Positions 21,214 through 33,762 of a stretch of DNA of 64,000 nt are shown here, in pieces (the first letter of the stretch is position 1; each line of letters starts with the position of its first letter). The position numbers and the translations under genes are program-made. The stretch is from Cytidiella melzeri. Its lineage: Eukaryota; Basidiomycota; Agaricomycetes; Polyporales; Irpicaceae. Location of the stretch: NCBI GenBank assembly GCA_022592445.1, contig JABYQR010000093.1, positions 1 through 64,000 on the forward strand, given 5' to 3'. The notes beneath the pieces were generated by a model that searched no databases, had not been told where the DNA came from, and saw only the letters and a list, made by a program, of their open reading frames with translations.

Positions 21214-23901
21214 CACGTCGGAAGCTCCTGAGCCTTCCCCTCGTGCATCTTCACCCACAGACCGCCCTGAGCCAATGAATACAACTCAACACATACCAAG
21301 CGTTTGTAGAAAAAAGACTAACCTTTGCATACAACGTCAAATGCGATCTTGCCCAAAACTTCTCAACCCCTTTCCTTCCCGGTGTACCCTTCCACTCTGG
21401 CCTGACTCTCGACCCCGGCTCAAGAGAGTCAACGTCCAATGAGATGCTCTCAAAGTTCTGCATGAGCTTGATGAGGAAGAACGACATCTCGTTGTATGCA
21501 AATTGCTGGCCAAGGCAAATGCGTGGCCCGGCATTGAAAGGGAGGAATATGAACGGGTTCGGAGTAAGGTATTGGTGAACGCGATGGTCGATGAACCGAT
21601 CCGGGTCGAACTCTTCAGCTAAATTGAGCGATGCGATCGAATATCAGCACTATTACAGCTTTTGCAGAAGTAGAACATCCGCTGCGGACATACCATCGGG
21701 TCCCCAGTAGTCTGTACGCCGGTGCATGCAATATACGGAGTACATAACCCTGTGAGAGTATTTAGGGGGCTACGCGTGTTGTGGATCATTGACTTACGGA
21801 GTCCCTGCAGGAAGGAATATCGGCTTCGTTGGATCTGGGCCAGGGAGAGCTGCATCCTTCAGGTTGTACCTACACGGACAACGTATGAAAATCCACGAGC
21901 GTTCCTATAGAATAAATCCTTACCGTATGTTCCAAGGTCTATGTCCAAAACGGGTCATTTAAGTCTCAGAATCGGTGTATCAAAAGGTGCCGCTTACACA
22001 GCAGGATAGAGCCTCATCGACTCTGTTCGAGGACAAAGCTGAGTTTACGTTGACATATCCGGGAAGACAACCCACCATTGATCACAGCTCTGAGGTACTT
22101 CATTGCACGAACGTCGTCATAATCCGGGCGGCGGCTAGGACCGACTTTCTCCAGAACTTCCTCTCGGAGGCGGCGCATCACGTCAGGATATTGGGAGAGA
22201 AAATACACGACCATCGTGAGCATCGCTGCTGTCTGGTTTTGATTGTCATGTGTTAGCTGAGCGATTTCAAACCATCTGTCTGCTCACAGTGTCACGCCCG
22301 GCGATCATAATGTTGAGCACCTCGTCACGAATTACCACAGGGTCTGTTACAAGACATATGAGCATTATGATACCTATGACTGGATCAGAATTGTGAATGA
22401 CGCACCGTCGGTATACTTCACAAGATGATCCAAAAGCGTATCGTCATCTAGAATCTCGCCAGCTACGCCGCCCGTTCCCGCCTTCTTCGCAGCCTTATGC
22501 CTCTCCAAAGCGGACTCTAGAATCGGCATGAGGTACGCATTGACCACACGCATAGGCTCCGCGGTCTTATCCTTGAAAAGTTCGTACCACGGCCAGATTG
22601 GGCCAATACGGCTGCGCCCCGCGATCGCCTCTTGCGCCTCCGCGAAAGCGTTGGCAAAGTCTTCGGCAGGCGACTTGGATCGTATTTTGAGTTCCATGGG
22701 CGCGTTCCACGCGTATGGGAGTGTTGTGCTAAGGCTGTCGACACATGCGCCGAAGAGAAATTCGGTAGCAGAGTCGAGAGTGAAACGGGAGATGACGTCC
22801 TGCAAAATAGGAGTTAATGTCGGTGGCGATACTGGAGACAATGCAAGATCTTGTCAGTACCTGGAAGTCGACAGCGTACCCGTCTCTAACTCTGTCTTTA
22901 ATCTTGGCTATTGCGTAGTCTAGGTGCAAACATGGGCTCGGAACAGCTGTGAGGCGCAGGATAATACTGACCTGCGTGGCGCTCAAAAAGCTCAAAGTGG
23001 CTTGTGCGGTCCTTCGAGAAGAATGGGCGCGTCATGGAACGATGAAACCTGGAATTGGAAGTTCAGTGGCGGAGATTCGAGTTTAAGAAGGAAGCGATAA
23101 CGACGCACTTCCACATCTCGCCTAAAGCGAGCCCGAAACGGCAACCCAGTAAGTTCATGCCGTCACACTCGAGCGCTTTAACGACGTACCGTCCGAGTTA
23201 AATACACCCGTTCCTAAGACAGAACCCATAAACTCGTTGAACCACTCGCCTGGGCGTGTGAATGTTGTGACGCGAGGGCGACGAAGGAGTCAAGGAAGAC
23301 AGATACCTTTGACATAGTTTTGGAAGTCTGTCGCTAGGACCGTCTGTGGGATGTCGAGTTGAGTGGCGTATAAACAATCCATCCTATGCTGAACATACCT
23401 TGATTATGTTTACGTCAGACGTGATCAGGGTCCTGTCCCACAGGATGTAGAGCTCGAAAGTGTGCCCGATCTCTAGCATCTTATCCCAGATAAAGTCACC
23501 TTGCCGCACGGAGTGTTCACAAACACTCAACGAAGAACGGTGAGAATAGACTCACTGACAAATGCGTTCTCGTTCAGTTTGGGTAACTTGGCCAGGATGT
23601 CAACGCTTCCAGCGATCGAACCTTGCCATCGCGGTGGGGAGGTGGCACCTAATCTCGCGGCCCTGCGACTTTCGCTCCATTCACGCAACTTCAATTTGAC
23701 AGTGAAGAAGATTGGAATACTAGAGAGCGCAGAGAGAGCCACGACCCAGCCCGGAAGGTAGGACGCGACTTCCGGAGAGAGACGACCCCTGAGTGCAATT
23801 AAAGCAAAGACAGTGATCACCATAGGATACACCAGCAGAATGAATTGCTTTAACGCAAGCATAGCGACGTTGAGATTCGTAGTCTGGTGCTCCATAGTCA
23901 T
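21214..23901 (-). CDS. cytochrome P450 monooxygenase (CYP63-like)
   Basis: About fourteen exons encode a full-length microsomal P450. Residues 1-70 hold hydrophobic membrane segments (start [11 protein letters not shown]). Then come [16 protein letters not shown] (helix C), the I-helix oxygen-binding motif NIMIAGRDT near 22300, the ExxR motif as ESMRLYPAV split by an intron near 22020-22080, and the heme signature [16 protein letters not shown] near 21500-21560 with the axial cysteine. The last exon ends in QELPT, stop at 21214. It would sit in the ER membrane and use electrons from P450 reductase to oxidise a hydrophobic substrate. The [12 protein letters not shown] segment recalls fungal CYP63/CYP52-type enzymes, but the family assignment and substrate are inferred. 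No inactivating change is seen. Confidence 0.9.
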
Positions 23902-23959
23902 GGCTGAACGTGGGTTCAGAGTCGATGTGCAAGAGGCGCAGTCTTATAGGTCGGGACAC

Positions 23960-25690
23960 ACATCACAACAGGAGCCGAGGGGTGATCGATTTTTCACATG
24001 AATGTCTGTAATAAAATTAGGTATCAGCGCTCGAAGTTCAAGGCTGTGAAACGTTGACTTTGCCCTTTACGCAGGAGCCCTGCAACTCATCGCCGTTAAT
24101 TGCTCTCCACAGTGAGACCTGCAGAGCCACTCTCACATCTGGAACCAATAGAGAGCGACAACTTGAGATGCTTGTTATGTCGAGCAGACACATGGTCGTG
24201 TCAGTTGACGGTCTAGCCCAATCTGAGCGGACGCCATCTGCTCGGAAGCTATCATGAGAAAGACTCTCCGCAAGCGTGTTGATTTGTCACGGGCATTGCA
24301 AGAGAGGAATTGCGTAAGATTCTGCATTGGTCTCGTATATAAGCTTATTGGTAGTCGGTGGGTGTCAAGTAAAGTAGCTGTTCGTCCCCCTCGCGAATGT
24401 AGAGGTCGAACAAGGACACGCTGCATGGTAGCATGTCAGCGCAGGGAATGTGAAGTCGGATGGCTGGCGTACGGGGCAGATAGGAGTGGCTCGCAAAATT
24501 GATATAGGAAAGCTAAAGAGGTTGAATTGACAGGTGTGTGAATGTGAATGTCAAGGAAAAGTAGTCGAGGTCTTGTCCAATCACCCAACGACCGACATAT
24601 GATTAGGACACGCGGGGTAGGGGAAAACCTTACACTCTACCAAACCGCTGTCAGGCTGCTGCAACACGACAGCTGTCACGCCTCGTTCCACAAGTAGCAG
24701 TCTGGGGGCATACGCTGAATAAATTCTTAGCTGTCACTCTGTCGGGAAATAGTGACGGCGACTGTGGAGCGATGAATCCTATATTCGCTACTTCAGCTAT
24801 CTTCGTGAGTCAGAAGGAATCAAAGTAGACATACACAGCTAGCCACACTCTCCATTAAAACCCTTCAATCCTGCCACCGATGACGAAAGCTCCTAGTCTC
24901 CAAGCGGATTCAACCAAAAATCTCATTTGCGTGCCAGTGTAACGTGCCTCAGTGTTGACCTTAGAGCAGTATGGATTTGACAGGATTTGAGGGCGTGATA
25001 CACAAGTGTTCGCCCCGACATAGAGAGAACGTGCCTAGTATTGACCCTGGAGGTGCTTTAACCTTCGCAAATTCATAAGCGTATTGCGCTATAGTTGACC
25101 GGACCTGAAGCACGCGCTCAGCTGCGACAGACTCCCAACACGTACAGAGCCAGAACGAACAGGGCCAGAACGAACAGCTAGCAACAGACATACCTCCGAG
25201 AAAGAACTGAGACACGGTCCAGCTTTTCCCCCTAGTTGAACACGGCAGTCAATTAAATGGTAGCTACAGTAATCGAAGAAATTTGAGACGCGTGTTGGTT
25301 TCCCCATTCGACGACTCCGGTCAAGTCGTCGAAATGGGTACTTATCCCGAGGACCAACGAAAAGGTCCGCGTCAGGACAGAACTCTGAGGTTCTGCCCTC
25401 CCTCGGGACTCACCTGTCGTTGCGGTTATTGAGCTGTAAGTGGATTGAGGCGATGTTCTGCATGTAAGACGGTGGGTCAGCGCAATGAAAGGAGTAGCAA
25501 GGGAGTAACGTACGGGAAGAGAAAGGAGGGAATCTTGATCGCCGGACAGGTCGGTGCGACTTGAGAAGGCTATAAAGGGTGGCAGAAACTGAACGCGAAG
25601 AGTGTAGATGAAAAGAAACAGGGCGGCGGCTAAGATGTGGGCATGAGCCTCTTTTCGATAGGTGTACTTTCTTTTCAAGCGTATTTTTAG
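23960..25690. other. gene-poor intergenic DNA
   Basis: This is the 5' flank of the P450 gene. Short frames only. A small direct repeat (CAGAACGAACAG twice at about 25150-25180) is present. No gene, RNA or transposon recognised. Confidence 0.5.
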
Positions 25691-25739
25691 TCGCCCTCCT
25701 CCCGCCTCAGTATCATGATTTTTTTTTCGAATATCGCCG

Positions 25740-26740
25740 CCCTTTACCTTCGCTAGAGCACGCGCACACGCATCTTGAGTCGTGGCCCTTGCACCGTGAG
25801 GTCTTCAATCTCACCGCGGTCGGCGTTGACTTGCGCAGCTGGCATGCGGTGCTTCTAGCTCTTGACGCTATTCCATCTAGCTCTTGAGTCTTAGAAGTCG
25901 ATGCCTGAACAATACACCTCTTCAGCACTTGCCCCTTGCAGTCTTCGGCCCTCACAAGGCTGTCTTCTCGATGGCAGTCTCAATACACCTAGTGGGTGGT
26001 ATACGCGTCTTGATTACGGCTCTTGAATCTAGGTATCTTTACCGCTAGCGTTACCAACGGACGAGTTGCATGGAATTCTCCCTGGCTCTTGACGCCGTGC
26101 CGTCTGGCCCATAAAGTGAGTGAACACACAGGTCTTGAGCTCATGCCTTTCGGCTCTTCAGGTTGGGCACTTGTATGCGGCCCTTCTGGCTCTCGACGCC
26201 ATCATGTCTGGCCCGTGAGTCTGAAAGCTTGATGCCTGAACGATTCACCATCTTCAGCACTTGGCCCTTGCGGACTTCGCCCCTCAAAAGGCTGTCTTCT
26301 CGATAGCGTTCTCCATACACCTATTGAGTGACACGCGTGCCTTGTTGCACGGCTCTTGAATCCAGATGTCTTCACCGCTGAAGTTCCCAACGGACGTCTT
26401 GCTTTAGACACCTCCTGACTCTTGACGCCGTCCCGTCTGGCCCATACATGATGTGAGTGATAACATAAGTCTTGAGCTCGGGCCTCTCGGCTCTTCAGGT
26501 CCCGACCCGCACTTGAATGCGGTCCTCCCAGCTCCTAAAACCGTCTCAAAAGGCCCGAGAGTATGTGAACATGCGAGTCTTGAGCTCAGTTTCCGACCAA
26601 GTAGCTTGTATGCGGTCCTCTCGGGTTTTGGCGTGATCCCATGTGGCCCGTGAATGAGTCTGAAATCCTGCCCTCTTGCTGCTTGACGTCAACACATGTG
26701 GCCCGTGATTCCGTTGTCTTGATTCTTGAGTCGTAAAGCT
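25740..26740. repeat. low-copy tandem repeat, unit about 335 bp with smaller sub-repeats
   Basis: Two long units follow one another: GATGCCTGAAC...CTTCAGCACTTG...GGCTGTCTTCTCGAT...CCAACGGAC starts near 25898 and again near 26231. Within them a shorter phrase, CTCTTGACGCCGTCCCGTCTGGCCC and variants, recurs about six times up to 26710. Similarity is clear but imperfect. No protein is encoded consistently through the array. Confidence 0.8.
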
Positions 26741-26744
26741 GTTC

Positions 26745-29000
26745 AGCGCAGTTCACTTGCAGCCTTTGTTCTTGTCAATGTCTTGCTGGCTCAACCCGTC
26801 GGCACGTCGGCGCAGAATATGAGGAAACAACGAACAAACAAGTCGGAAGATGAAGAGATGGAGCTTGAAAGCACAGCGCAGGTCAACATCAATGAAAGGG
26901 GGAGTGAACAAAACGCGACGAGAGGAGGAGACAAGCTGAGCGAAGGGAGTGGCGGGAGGCCAGAAGAGTAGAGGAGGGAGAGACGAGAGTCTTTGAGAGC
27001 TCGACTGCCCGGCTTATATACGTCTCGCGTTGCGCCACACGTGCCCAGCTTATCTGTGGTCATGACCAAGGGTTGCCTCCGGGGCTTCTTTGTGGCCCGC
27101 GTCGCTGTGGTCATGGACTCAGATCCAGATCTGGGCCATAAATCATGACCATCTCCGGTGGACAGACTGTTGAAGCCAGAATGCTGCTATGCTCGCTTCT
27201 GCGCGACTGCACCGCCGTGGTATGAGGCTTGAGACTGCAGTGCCGACTTGGTTCGATGGAGCTCCACATCGCCCATTGTCGTGGCAATGACCGTAGGGAG
27301 CGGTTACTGAATCTAAGACACGAGGCGAGGAGAACACGTTGTACGAGAGCGGGCGCGTTTGTGCTTTGTTGTGGCCATGGCCCATGCACGCGGGCAAAGG
27401 ATCGCCACACAAGCAGTTGCATGGAGTTTGGGCCACTGCTGCGCGAGTACAGAAAAGAGGCGTATTTGGGCCGTATATGCGAGATTGTAATCTAGAAGGG
27501 CAGGCAGCACTGGTGGAGTCGCCTTGAGAGAAAGTCTGTCAGGAAATTGGAAGGACTCGCCGTGTCAGATCTCCCAGTCACCAGTGCGCCCCCTCTCCAT
27601 TCCAGCTAGCAGTTTAGTCAAGAGCAGCCAAAGAACAGGAGAATGCAGTAGAACAAAGATTATTTGCCTGAACTATTTGGGGAGGGTATCTGCAGCAGCA
27701 TCCTCAACGGCGATAGCAAGAGGGACGCTACGTTGCTGTTCAAGGGAGGCCACAAAGGCAATCGGCTCGATCGGACCTGCCGAGCTGCTATTACGTAATG
27801 CTAGTTCTATAATCTCCAATAAATGCTCACTGACAGCTGCAGCAAGTTGCGGACGACCACCATCTCAATCTCATTCTCAGCCTCGCCACGCCCACCCACT
27901 ACGATCTGCGTGTGATAGGTACGGTACAATGTCATCGTCTTGGGAAGGCGTGTATGTTAATGTAATTCACGTGGGTAGTAATCGGCCGCTCGACGTCCGC
28001 AAACACCTCGTCATCACCACGGTGGCGATGCTTTCTGCATTTTTGCAGAGAATTTCGCCGCAGTGATGGTATGCGGAGGAAATGCGAATGCATCGAAAGG
28101 TTGTTGCTCTGCTGCATTTCTTGAACCATCCTCACATCAGGGCAGACAAAGTTCGTGGACAAGACGCATGTCTTCGACATGTGCATATGTGTGGCATTAC
28201 CAAGCATGCCAAAGGTGCACGTCAAAGCGAACCAAAGCCTTTCCGACACGCTTCGGACGCCTATAAAGAGCACGAGAAGAACGTACATATACCAGCCTAC
28301 TCCGCTCCCTCCTTATGTCACATTTCTCTCTGTCTCCCGCACGCCTAACCTTTCATAGACACGAACATCATGCCAATCCGGCGTCACGCGATAGCATTTC
28401 GCATCTCGTAGCACGGATTGGTGGGCTGTATGCGGACAACTTGCACAGCATCTGGCCTGATTCGGGGCACTCGCCGCGCTGTATCCGTACGTACGACCTA
28501 CCATGATGCATTATTACCCCCAAGGAGAAGGACTATCGCCAGGCCAGGTCGTGGGTATTCCAGACAGAAATGATGCTTTGCCGCCGCTGTCAAGTCACAT
28601 TCTTCGCTGTTGGACACCAAGGTATGCAGCCGAGTAGATGCGGTTTATTGCTATTGATTGCCTTCCTTTGAACGCTTTGCCCGTAGCTGACTGAGCACTG
28701 GTAAATCTCCGACATGTCAACCATGTGGCGGACTGCTGCCTGAGATCTTTGGCAACACGAACAGCGAAATCTCATCCTGAAAGAGAGCTGCAACGCGCCT
28801 CAGCACACAAAGTTTGGAGCCACGATTGTTCTGTCTGCGCTCTGTCAGCCAATAGCATCTTTTGGATGATGGACATCAACATTTCGGCGTTCTGTTATCA
28901 TTGACTTGTACCATCTGCCATGGTTGAAGACGCTGCACACCGTCGCAGTTTGTGCGTCGGGGGTGGGAATAGAATATACCCATAAATAGGTAGAACAAGA
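26745..29000. other. gene-poor intergenic DNA
   Basis: No convincing gene. The longest frame (27524-28066, plus) lacks recognisable motifs. A minus-strand frame ending at 27673 (LAAAVSEHLLEIIELAL) looks protein-like but has a stop just upstream and no clear exon partner, so it is not called. TATATATTCGG near 29007 may be the peroxiredoxin promoter. Confidence 0.45.
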
Positions 29001-29093
29001 CGGGGGCTATATATTCGGTGAACCTTGAGACGCTTGCGAGGTCTCTTTGGACAACTCACCACCAAAACCCCCCTCTCATCTACCACCACACTG

Positions 29094-30168
29094 ATGTCTC
29101 GTAAACCATTAAGACTCGGCAGCGTAGTGCCTGATTTTCATGCACAGACTACTGATGGCCCCATCAACTTTCATGAGTGGATAGGCAACTCATGGGTGAG
29201 TCGTTATCTCAGCTGCAGGGGTATGGCCCTGTGTCTCACATCACCATCGCACAGGTCATGTTCTTCTCGCACCCGGGAGATTTCACTCCGGTGTGCACGA
29301 CAGAGCTTGCGGATATCTCTCACCGGTGAGCTAAGTGTACCCCCTCTGGCGATCCCAGTTTACTCACCGACCGTTTGACGCGCCGCAGCCAACCTCAGTT
29401 CCACGAGAGGAACGTAAAGGTGATCGGCATCTCAGCTGATGCCCTCCAGGAGCACTACGAGTGGATCGAAGATATTATCGAGATTGGGAACAAGACCGCT
29501 CCGACATGTGTCGAGTACCCCATCGTACGTTCTATTATCTGTAGCATATCAACGCATGTAATTCGAGCGTGGTTGTAGATCGCCGACCCGGAGAGAAAGA
29601 TAGCAAGACTCTATGATATGTTGGACGAAGAGGACATGACCAACGTTAGTTCTGACGGCGAAATGTGTCTCGTACGTTTGAATGTGATGACATATTGTGG
29701 CCCATTCCTCCTTACTCTTGGTTTAGATACGGACCGTCTTCCTCATCGATCCCAAGAAGACGATCCGGGCTATGCTGATATACCCTGCCTCGGTTGGACG
29801 CGACTTTGACGAGATCCTAAGGTACACAATATTCCGGTTAGTCGAGAAATGTTTTCGCTAATCACTCACCGCCTTCGCAGAGTCTTCGATTGTGAGTGCA
29901 GCGGTCGCTCCTGCTACATTACTTACAGCTACGGTTTATTCAGCCCTTCAAACCGGAGATAAACACAAGGTCACCACACCTGTGAACTGGCGGAAGGGCG
30001 ACGATGTTATCGTACATCCTTCGGTGTCGGACGAGGATGCGCAGACCCTCTTTCCTGGCTTCACGACTCACAAGGTACGTTTCCCTTACGTCTCTCGGCT
30101 CGCTCTTCTACTCACATGACATTGTCAACTAGCCATACCTTCGTACAACGCCGATGCCGTCGTCATAG
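29094..30168 (+). CDS. PRX1: 1-Cys peroxiredoxin (PRDX6/Prx1 type)
   Basis: Seven short exons joined by GT-AG introns give a 224-residue protein, the usual length for this family. The peroxidatic site is [10 protein letters not shown] with the active cysteine at residue 48 and the supporting threonine at 45. The family's reverse motif [14 protein letters not shown] is near 153-166, and the C-terminal arm includes [14 protein letters not shown]. The enzyme reduces hydrogen peroxide and lipid peroxides, using one cysteine resolved by an outside thiol. Yeast Prx1 is mitochondrial, but no clear targeting peptide is seen here, so a cytosolic place is as likely. The start ATG at 29094 is the first in frame and follows a TATA-like element near 29007. 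The gene appears intact. Confidence 0.93.
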
Positions 30169-30748
30169 CTTGAGGCACATGAATATACATTCCTTGGACC
30201 TTGTTTCTTTCCCGTGACATGTACACTAGATGCATCGATCAGTTGTTGACTGCTCTGTAGTGTCCGCGGACGAGTCTTATAATTTATGCTGCTCGACAAC
30301 GCTCACTTGGGTTCAGCATTAACCCTGATGCACACGCTTCACTGCCATAAGACTCGAATATTCTGGATCAGACATAAATGCGCGTGTCCTTCTCGAGTTG
30401 CCAGGTCTTACTGTATCCTGGCATGCTTGACACACGCATGGTACTACCACCACTCGAGATCACAGTCGCACTTCGTCCCACTCTGGTCACCAGTTCACGT
30501 CAAGCAATGTTGTTCGACAGCTTTGAAGTGCACGTCGCCATGAGTCCGCGCGGACTGAAGCTGCAGAACGCTCCTAGGATCACTCGTTGCTCTTGAGTGG
30601 TGGCGAGAATGGGGACAAACGATACAAAGTACATGCGTAGTGATATAGTTCACATTTTCGAAGGCGTTCATAGCGGTGGCGGTGGAATCATGGAGCCGTT
30701 GCTGGCTAAAGAGTGAAAATAACATTCAGCTGGATTCAATCACTTGTA

Positions 30749-31789
30749 CTACTTAGTGGGCGTGGTTAGCCCAAACCAAACGTCCAGCAGCTTCCATACG
30801 CGTACTCGTTCCGAATTGACCAATTCCTCAACTCTTTTCTTACATCCGCTGCATAAGCTATCCCAGTTGATCTCTGATAAACCCTTGAATGCTCGGTGAT
30901 GGTCTAGAAGTCCCTCCGGTAACAGCTCCCTTGAACACGTTTTGGCGAACCAGGCTGCCTGCACATCGCAAGGTTTTCCGCGATTTGCGAAGCATCGTAT
31001 AGCTTTCAAACCTTGCGGCTGACTGCGAAGAGTGCGCCACTCTTTCTGCCATTTATGACGCGCTATTACCAGGACGATCAAGTCGTCATGGCGTAATTCT
31101 TCATGAAAACCACGGCCGACAGGTTGTCCAACCTCAAGAGAGAGTCCGAAGACTTCGCTCCGTAACAGATCGTAAAGGGCCCGTTTGCGAACCTGAGGGA
31201 GGTTGTACTGTTTGGCGAGGTTGAGGACGTACGCAGCATTTGGCTGAGGATGTTCACTGATGAGATGGAAGTCTACTGGCCATTTCGATGATAGCTGTTC
31301 CTTCGCGTAAGACAGCACGGAGTGAAAGGATAGCACTGAGGCTGATCGGAGAAGTAAGGGTATGTTGTTGTAAGGAAACTCAACCGCACCGGTGGCGAGG
31401 TTTCTACAGCAATAATGTCAGCCAGAAAAATCAGTTGATATTGCTGTTATACGACGGACGTACAGCGCGTTTTCCAAAACCCACAACAGGGCTTCAAACT
31501 CTCCTGTGGAGACCGGCTCAGAAAGTTCGTACAAGGAGACACCGTCGATCGTCCTCCGTTTTGATCCACTGGGAGCAAAGTCGTGGCCTTCCAGCATCTC
31601 CGCGAAGAAAGTAGACTGCTCGATGAGCTTCCCTCGGTACAGTCGGTATAGGGTGGTTTGAAGCTTGATGACAATAGTGCCATCTTGGAACCAGTAGGTT
31701 GAGCTTCGGGTTTCCCTACGCGTGCAGATCTGACAGCTGCATGTACCGTCATGAGCGTCGAGATGCGCATCCTCTTGGCTGCGCTTCAT
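30749..31789 (-). CDS. BTB/POZ-domain protein
   Basis: Two exons on the minus strand, with a GTACGT...TGTAG intron near 31345-31420, give about 320 residues. Residues 30-100 show a fungal BTB domain: YWFQDGTIVIKLQTTLYRLY, then FFAEMLE, as in the many Agaricomycete BTB proteins that begin with a YWFDDGN-like strand. The C-terminal half has ASVLSFHSVLSYAKEQL and ends in a cysteine pair (CSGCKKRVEEL) near residue 295. These proteins are thought to act as dimerising adaptors, often for cullin E3 ligases. The exact role here is unknown. An AG acceptor just before the ATG (near 31795) leaves open a further upstream exon. Confidence 0.82.
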
Positions 31790-31799
31790 TCCAACTGGA

Positions 31800-32900
31800 A
31801 TATGATGACACGCCCTTTAGAGGTCAGTCAATGGAAATACGCATGTGAAAGAACTCACAAGCACTCTGAATGCTAGAGTGGCGAAAAGACGTGGTGGGAG
31901 TAGCCGTCAAAGCCCTTCCTTCCAGTCCAGCCCCAATGAAAGAGCGCGTGGCAGCCTGCAGGCGAGCACGTAGGCTTTGCCGCTACCGATACTACCACAT
32001 AGCAGTACTGTTACGCACAGCTGCTATGTGGCAATCGATAAGACATCGATGTTATGGATAAAACATACATGAGCTGGATGTGGAAAAAATGGTACATTAA
32101 TGCCATTGAGTTTTCATCAAAATGTTTCAAATAATTCACTATAAAATATGACATGTTCATCTTACCAAATATTTTGAATAAACGCTGCATATATATGTAC
32201 CTTTTAAACACCATCAAAACTGCTACATACCTCGGTCAAGTTCTATACTCCCATGCCTTCTTGCTCAAATTCCAGAAAATGTTTGAAGAAATTGAAATAA
32301 GTGGCAGTTTTGTGTGTGAAAAAAGTGTGTATATATCATGATGAAGTAACTGCACAATAGTATATTATATATATATTATATATATATTAGAATGAATGTG
32401 ACATATTTCTTATGGAAAACAACCAATTCAACATTTTCCACAGAAGAATTTCACCATCAATACAGAAGGAAAACTATGACAAAACAGACAATTCTTATGG
32501 CTGATTTGGCAGCAAAAATGGTCCACTCAAAATGATCACACAAAGGCATACACATATGAGGCAGGGGAAATATGTGGAAGTATGTACACTATTTAAGTGC
32601 CTTCTTCAAGGGGTCAAATCCTTGTGGTTACACAGTGTTAAGAGGTGTTCATAAATGTTAACACTATATGTTATAATGTTGTTTTCTACACCTTGTTTCA
32701 AGGATGCTTCAAGGTAGCAGAGTTCCCACACTCTTAATCAGGGAATTATGCACCTGTATATGGTAACTACAGTAGTAACCATCACATTAGCTGTCACATA
32801 CAGATATGGGTTGTGCAGACTGTGGCATAGAGCACTATAGAAGTACTGCATATATATGTATGCCTGTGTTATGGTGGCATAGAAAATGACATGAAAGGCA
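31800..32900. other. AT-rich sequence, no gene recognised
   Basis: Left of the hAT element the base composition turns AT-rich. TATATATATTATATATATATTA lies near 32360. No gene or repeat family could be named. Confidence 0.5.
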
Positions 32901-32906
32901 CATTGT

Positions 32907-33235
32907 ACAACTCTAGAGGATGCCTAAAGCATATGTCTGAGGCCAAGTACTAGCATGAATCATTTACTCAATATATATGCCTCTGGTACAAGTGCTGAGC
33001 CCAATCATATGCTGAGTGATACACTATGTAATACAGTAGAACAGCTGAAGTAGATATTGCTGGTAGTTGCTTACATCAGTAGATACAGATAGGTATATAA
33101 GCTGAGCTGTGCTTACATCAGTAGATACAGATAGGTATATAAGCTGAGCTGCTGAAGCAGAAAGAGAAATAAGACTCATCTTCAAAGCTTAACAGCCTCT
33201 TACCCTTGCACAACACTTCCACTTTGTTACTCAAG
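32907..33235 (+). repeat. dispersed repeat shared with 48355-48650 (LTR-like)
   Basis: Both copies contain TACAACTC(C/T)AGAGGATGCC, CTCTGGTACAAGT, ATAAGACTCATCTTCAA and ACTTCCACTTTGTTA in the same order. GTATATA before AGCTGAGCTGCTGAAGCAG resembles an LTR promoter. This copy has an extra tandem duplication of about 41 bp (33070-33150). Clear ends and a target duplication could not be fixed. Confidence 0.75.
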
Positions 33236-33514
33236 GGAGTTTGAGTAGTTGCAGTGACACAACAAGAAACCCAAAATTCTGTAACCTCAAATCAAACACA
33301 AAAGTGGACATACACATATTCAGACTATGAGCTGGGTAGGAATTAAATCCTCTGGCTTTGCACACAGCTGCAATGCCTGAAAGCTTGTATTACCAATAAT
33401 TTCCTTCTCCGACATGCACTGATTTGAATAAGGATTACTCTTGTTGGAGAATAAGAATATTGCTAGGGTTACAGTATTGGCCATGACTACTACAGCTCGG
33501 GGGTAAACTGGCAA

Positions 33515-33592
33515 GTTAATAACCCAGAGTTACTAACCAGGGTTAGTAACATGTTATTAACCATATAGTCGGTGGTGGTCGGGTTAATAACC
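33515..33592. repeat. cluster of GGTTARTAAC palindromes upstream of the hAT gene
   Basis: Alternating inverted copies of GGTTA(A/G)TAAC occur: GTTAATAACC, then GTTACTAACC-AG-GGTTAGTAAC (33529-33550), GTTATTAACC (33553-33562) and GGTTAATAACC (33582-33592). Such clustered half-sites near the end of a DNA transposon could be transposase binding sites. No equal cluster is seen downstream of the gene. Confidence 0.6.
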
Positions 33593-33762
33593 TGTTAAGC
33601 GCCTCCCGCCATCAGTGGCAAAATACACGCCGCCCGGCGCCCGCAACAGCTGCCCTGTCAAATCTCTCAGACGTGATTGCACATAGAAGAAATTTGTAAC
33701 TCAGTAATAAAAATTTGTAGTGTAATAGTAGGAGCACTAGCTCAAGTCTTATAGCTACATTT

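Noticed and set aside
26726..26971. 81-codon frame with an apparent hydrophobic leader
   Set aside because: It starts at TTG, not ATG, within the tandem repeat zone, and lacks any family resemblance or intron support.
27524..28066. 180-codon plus-strand frame and the opposite minus-strand frame ending at 27673
   Set aside because: The plus frame has no motif. The minus frame looks protein-like for about 60 residues but has a stop directly upstream and no exon to join.
33515..33592. telomeric repeat remnant (TTAGGG-like)
   Set aside because: The motif is GGTTARTAAC in alternating orientation, not a one-direction TTAGGG array. Nothing else supports a chromosome end.
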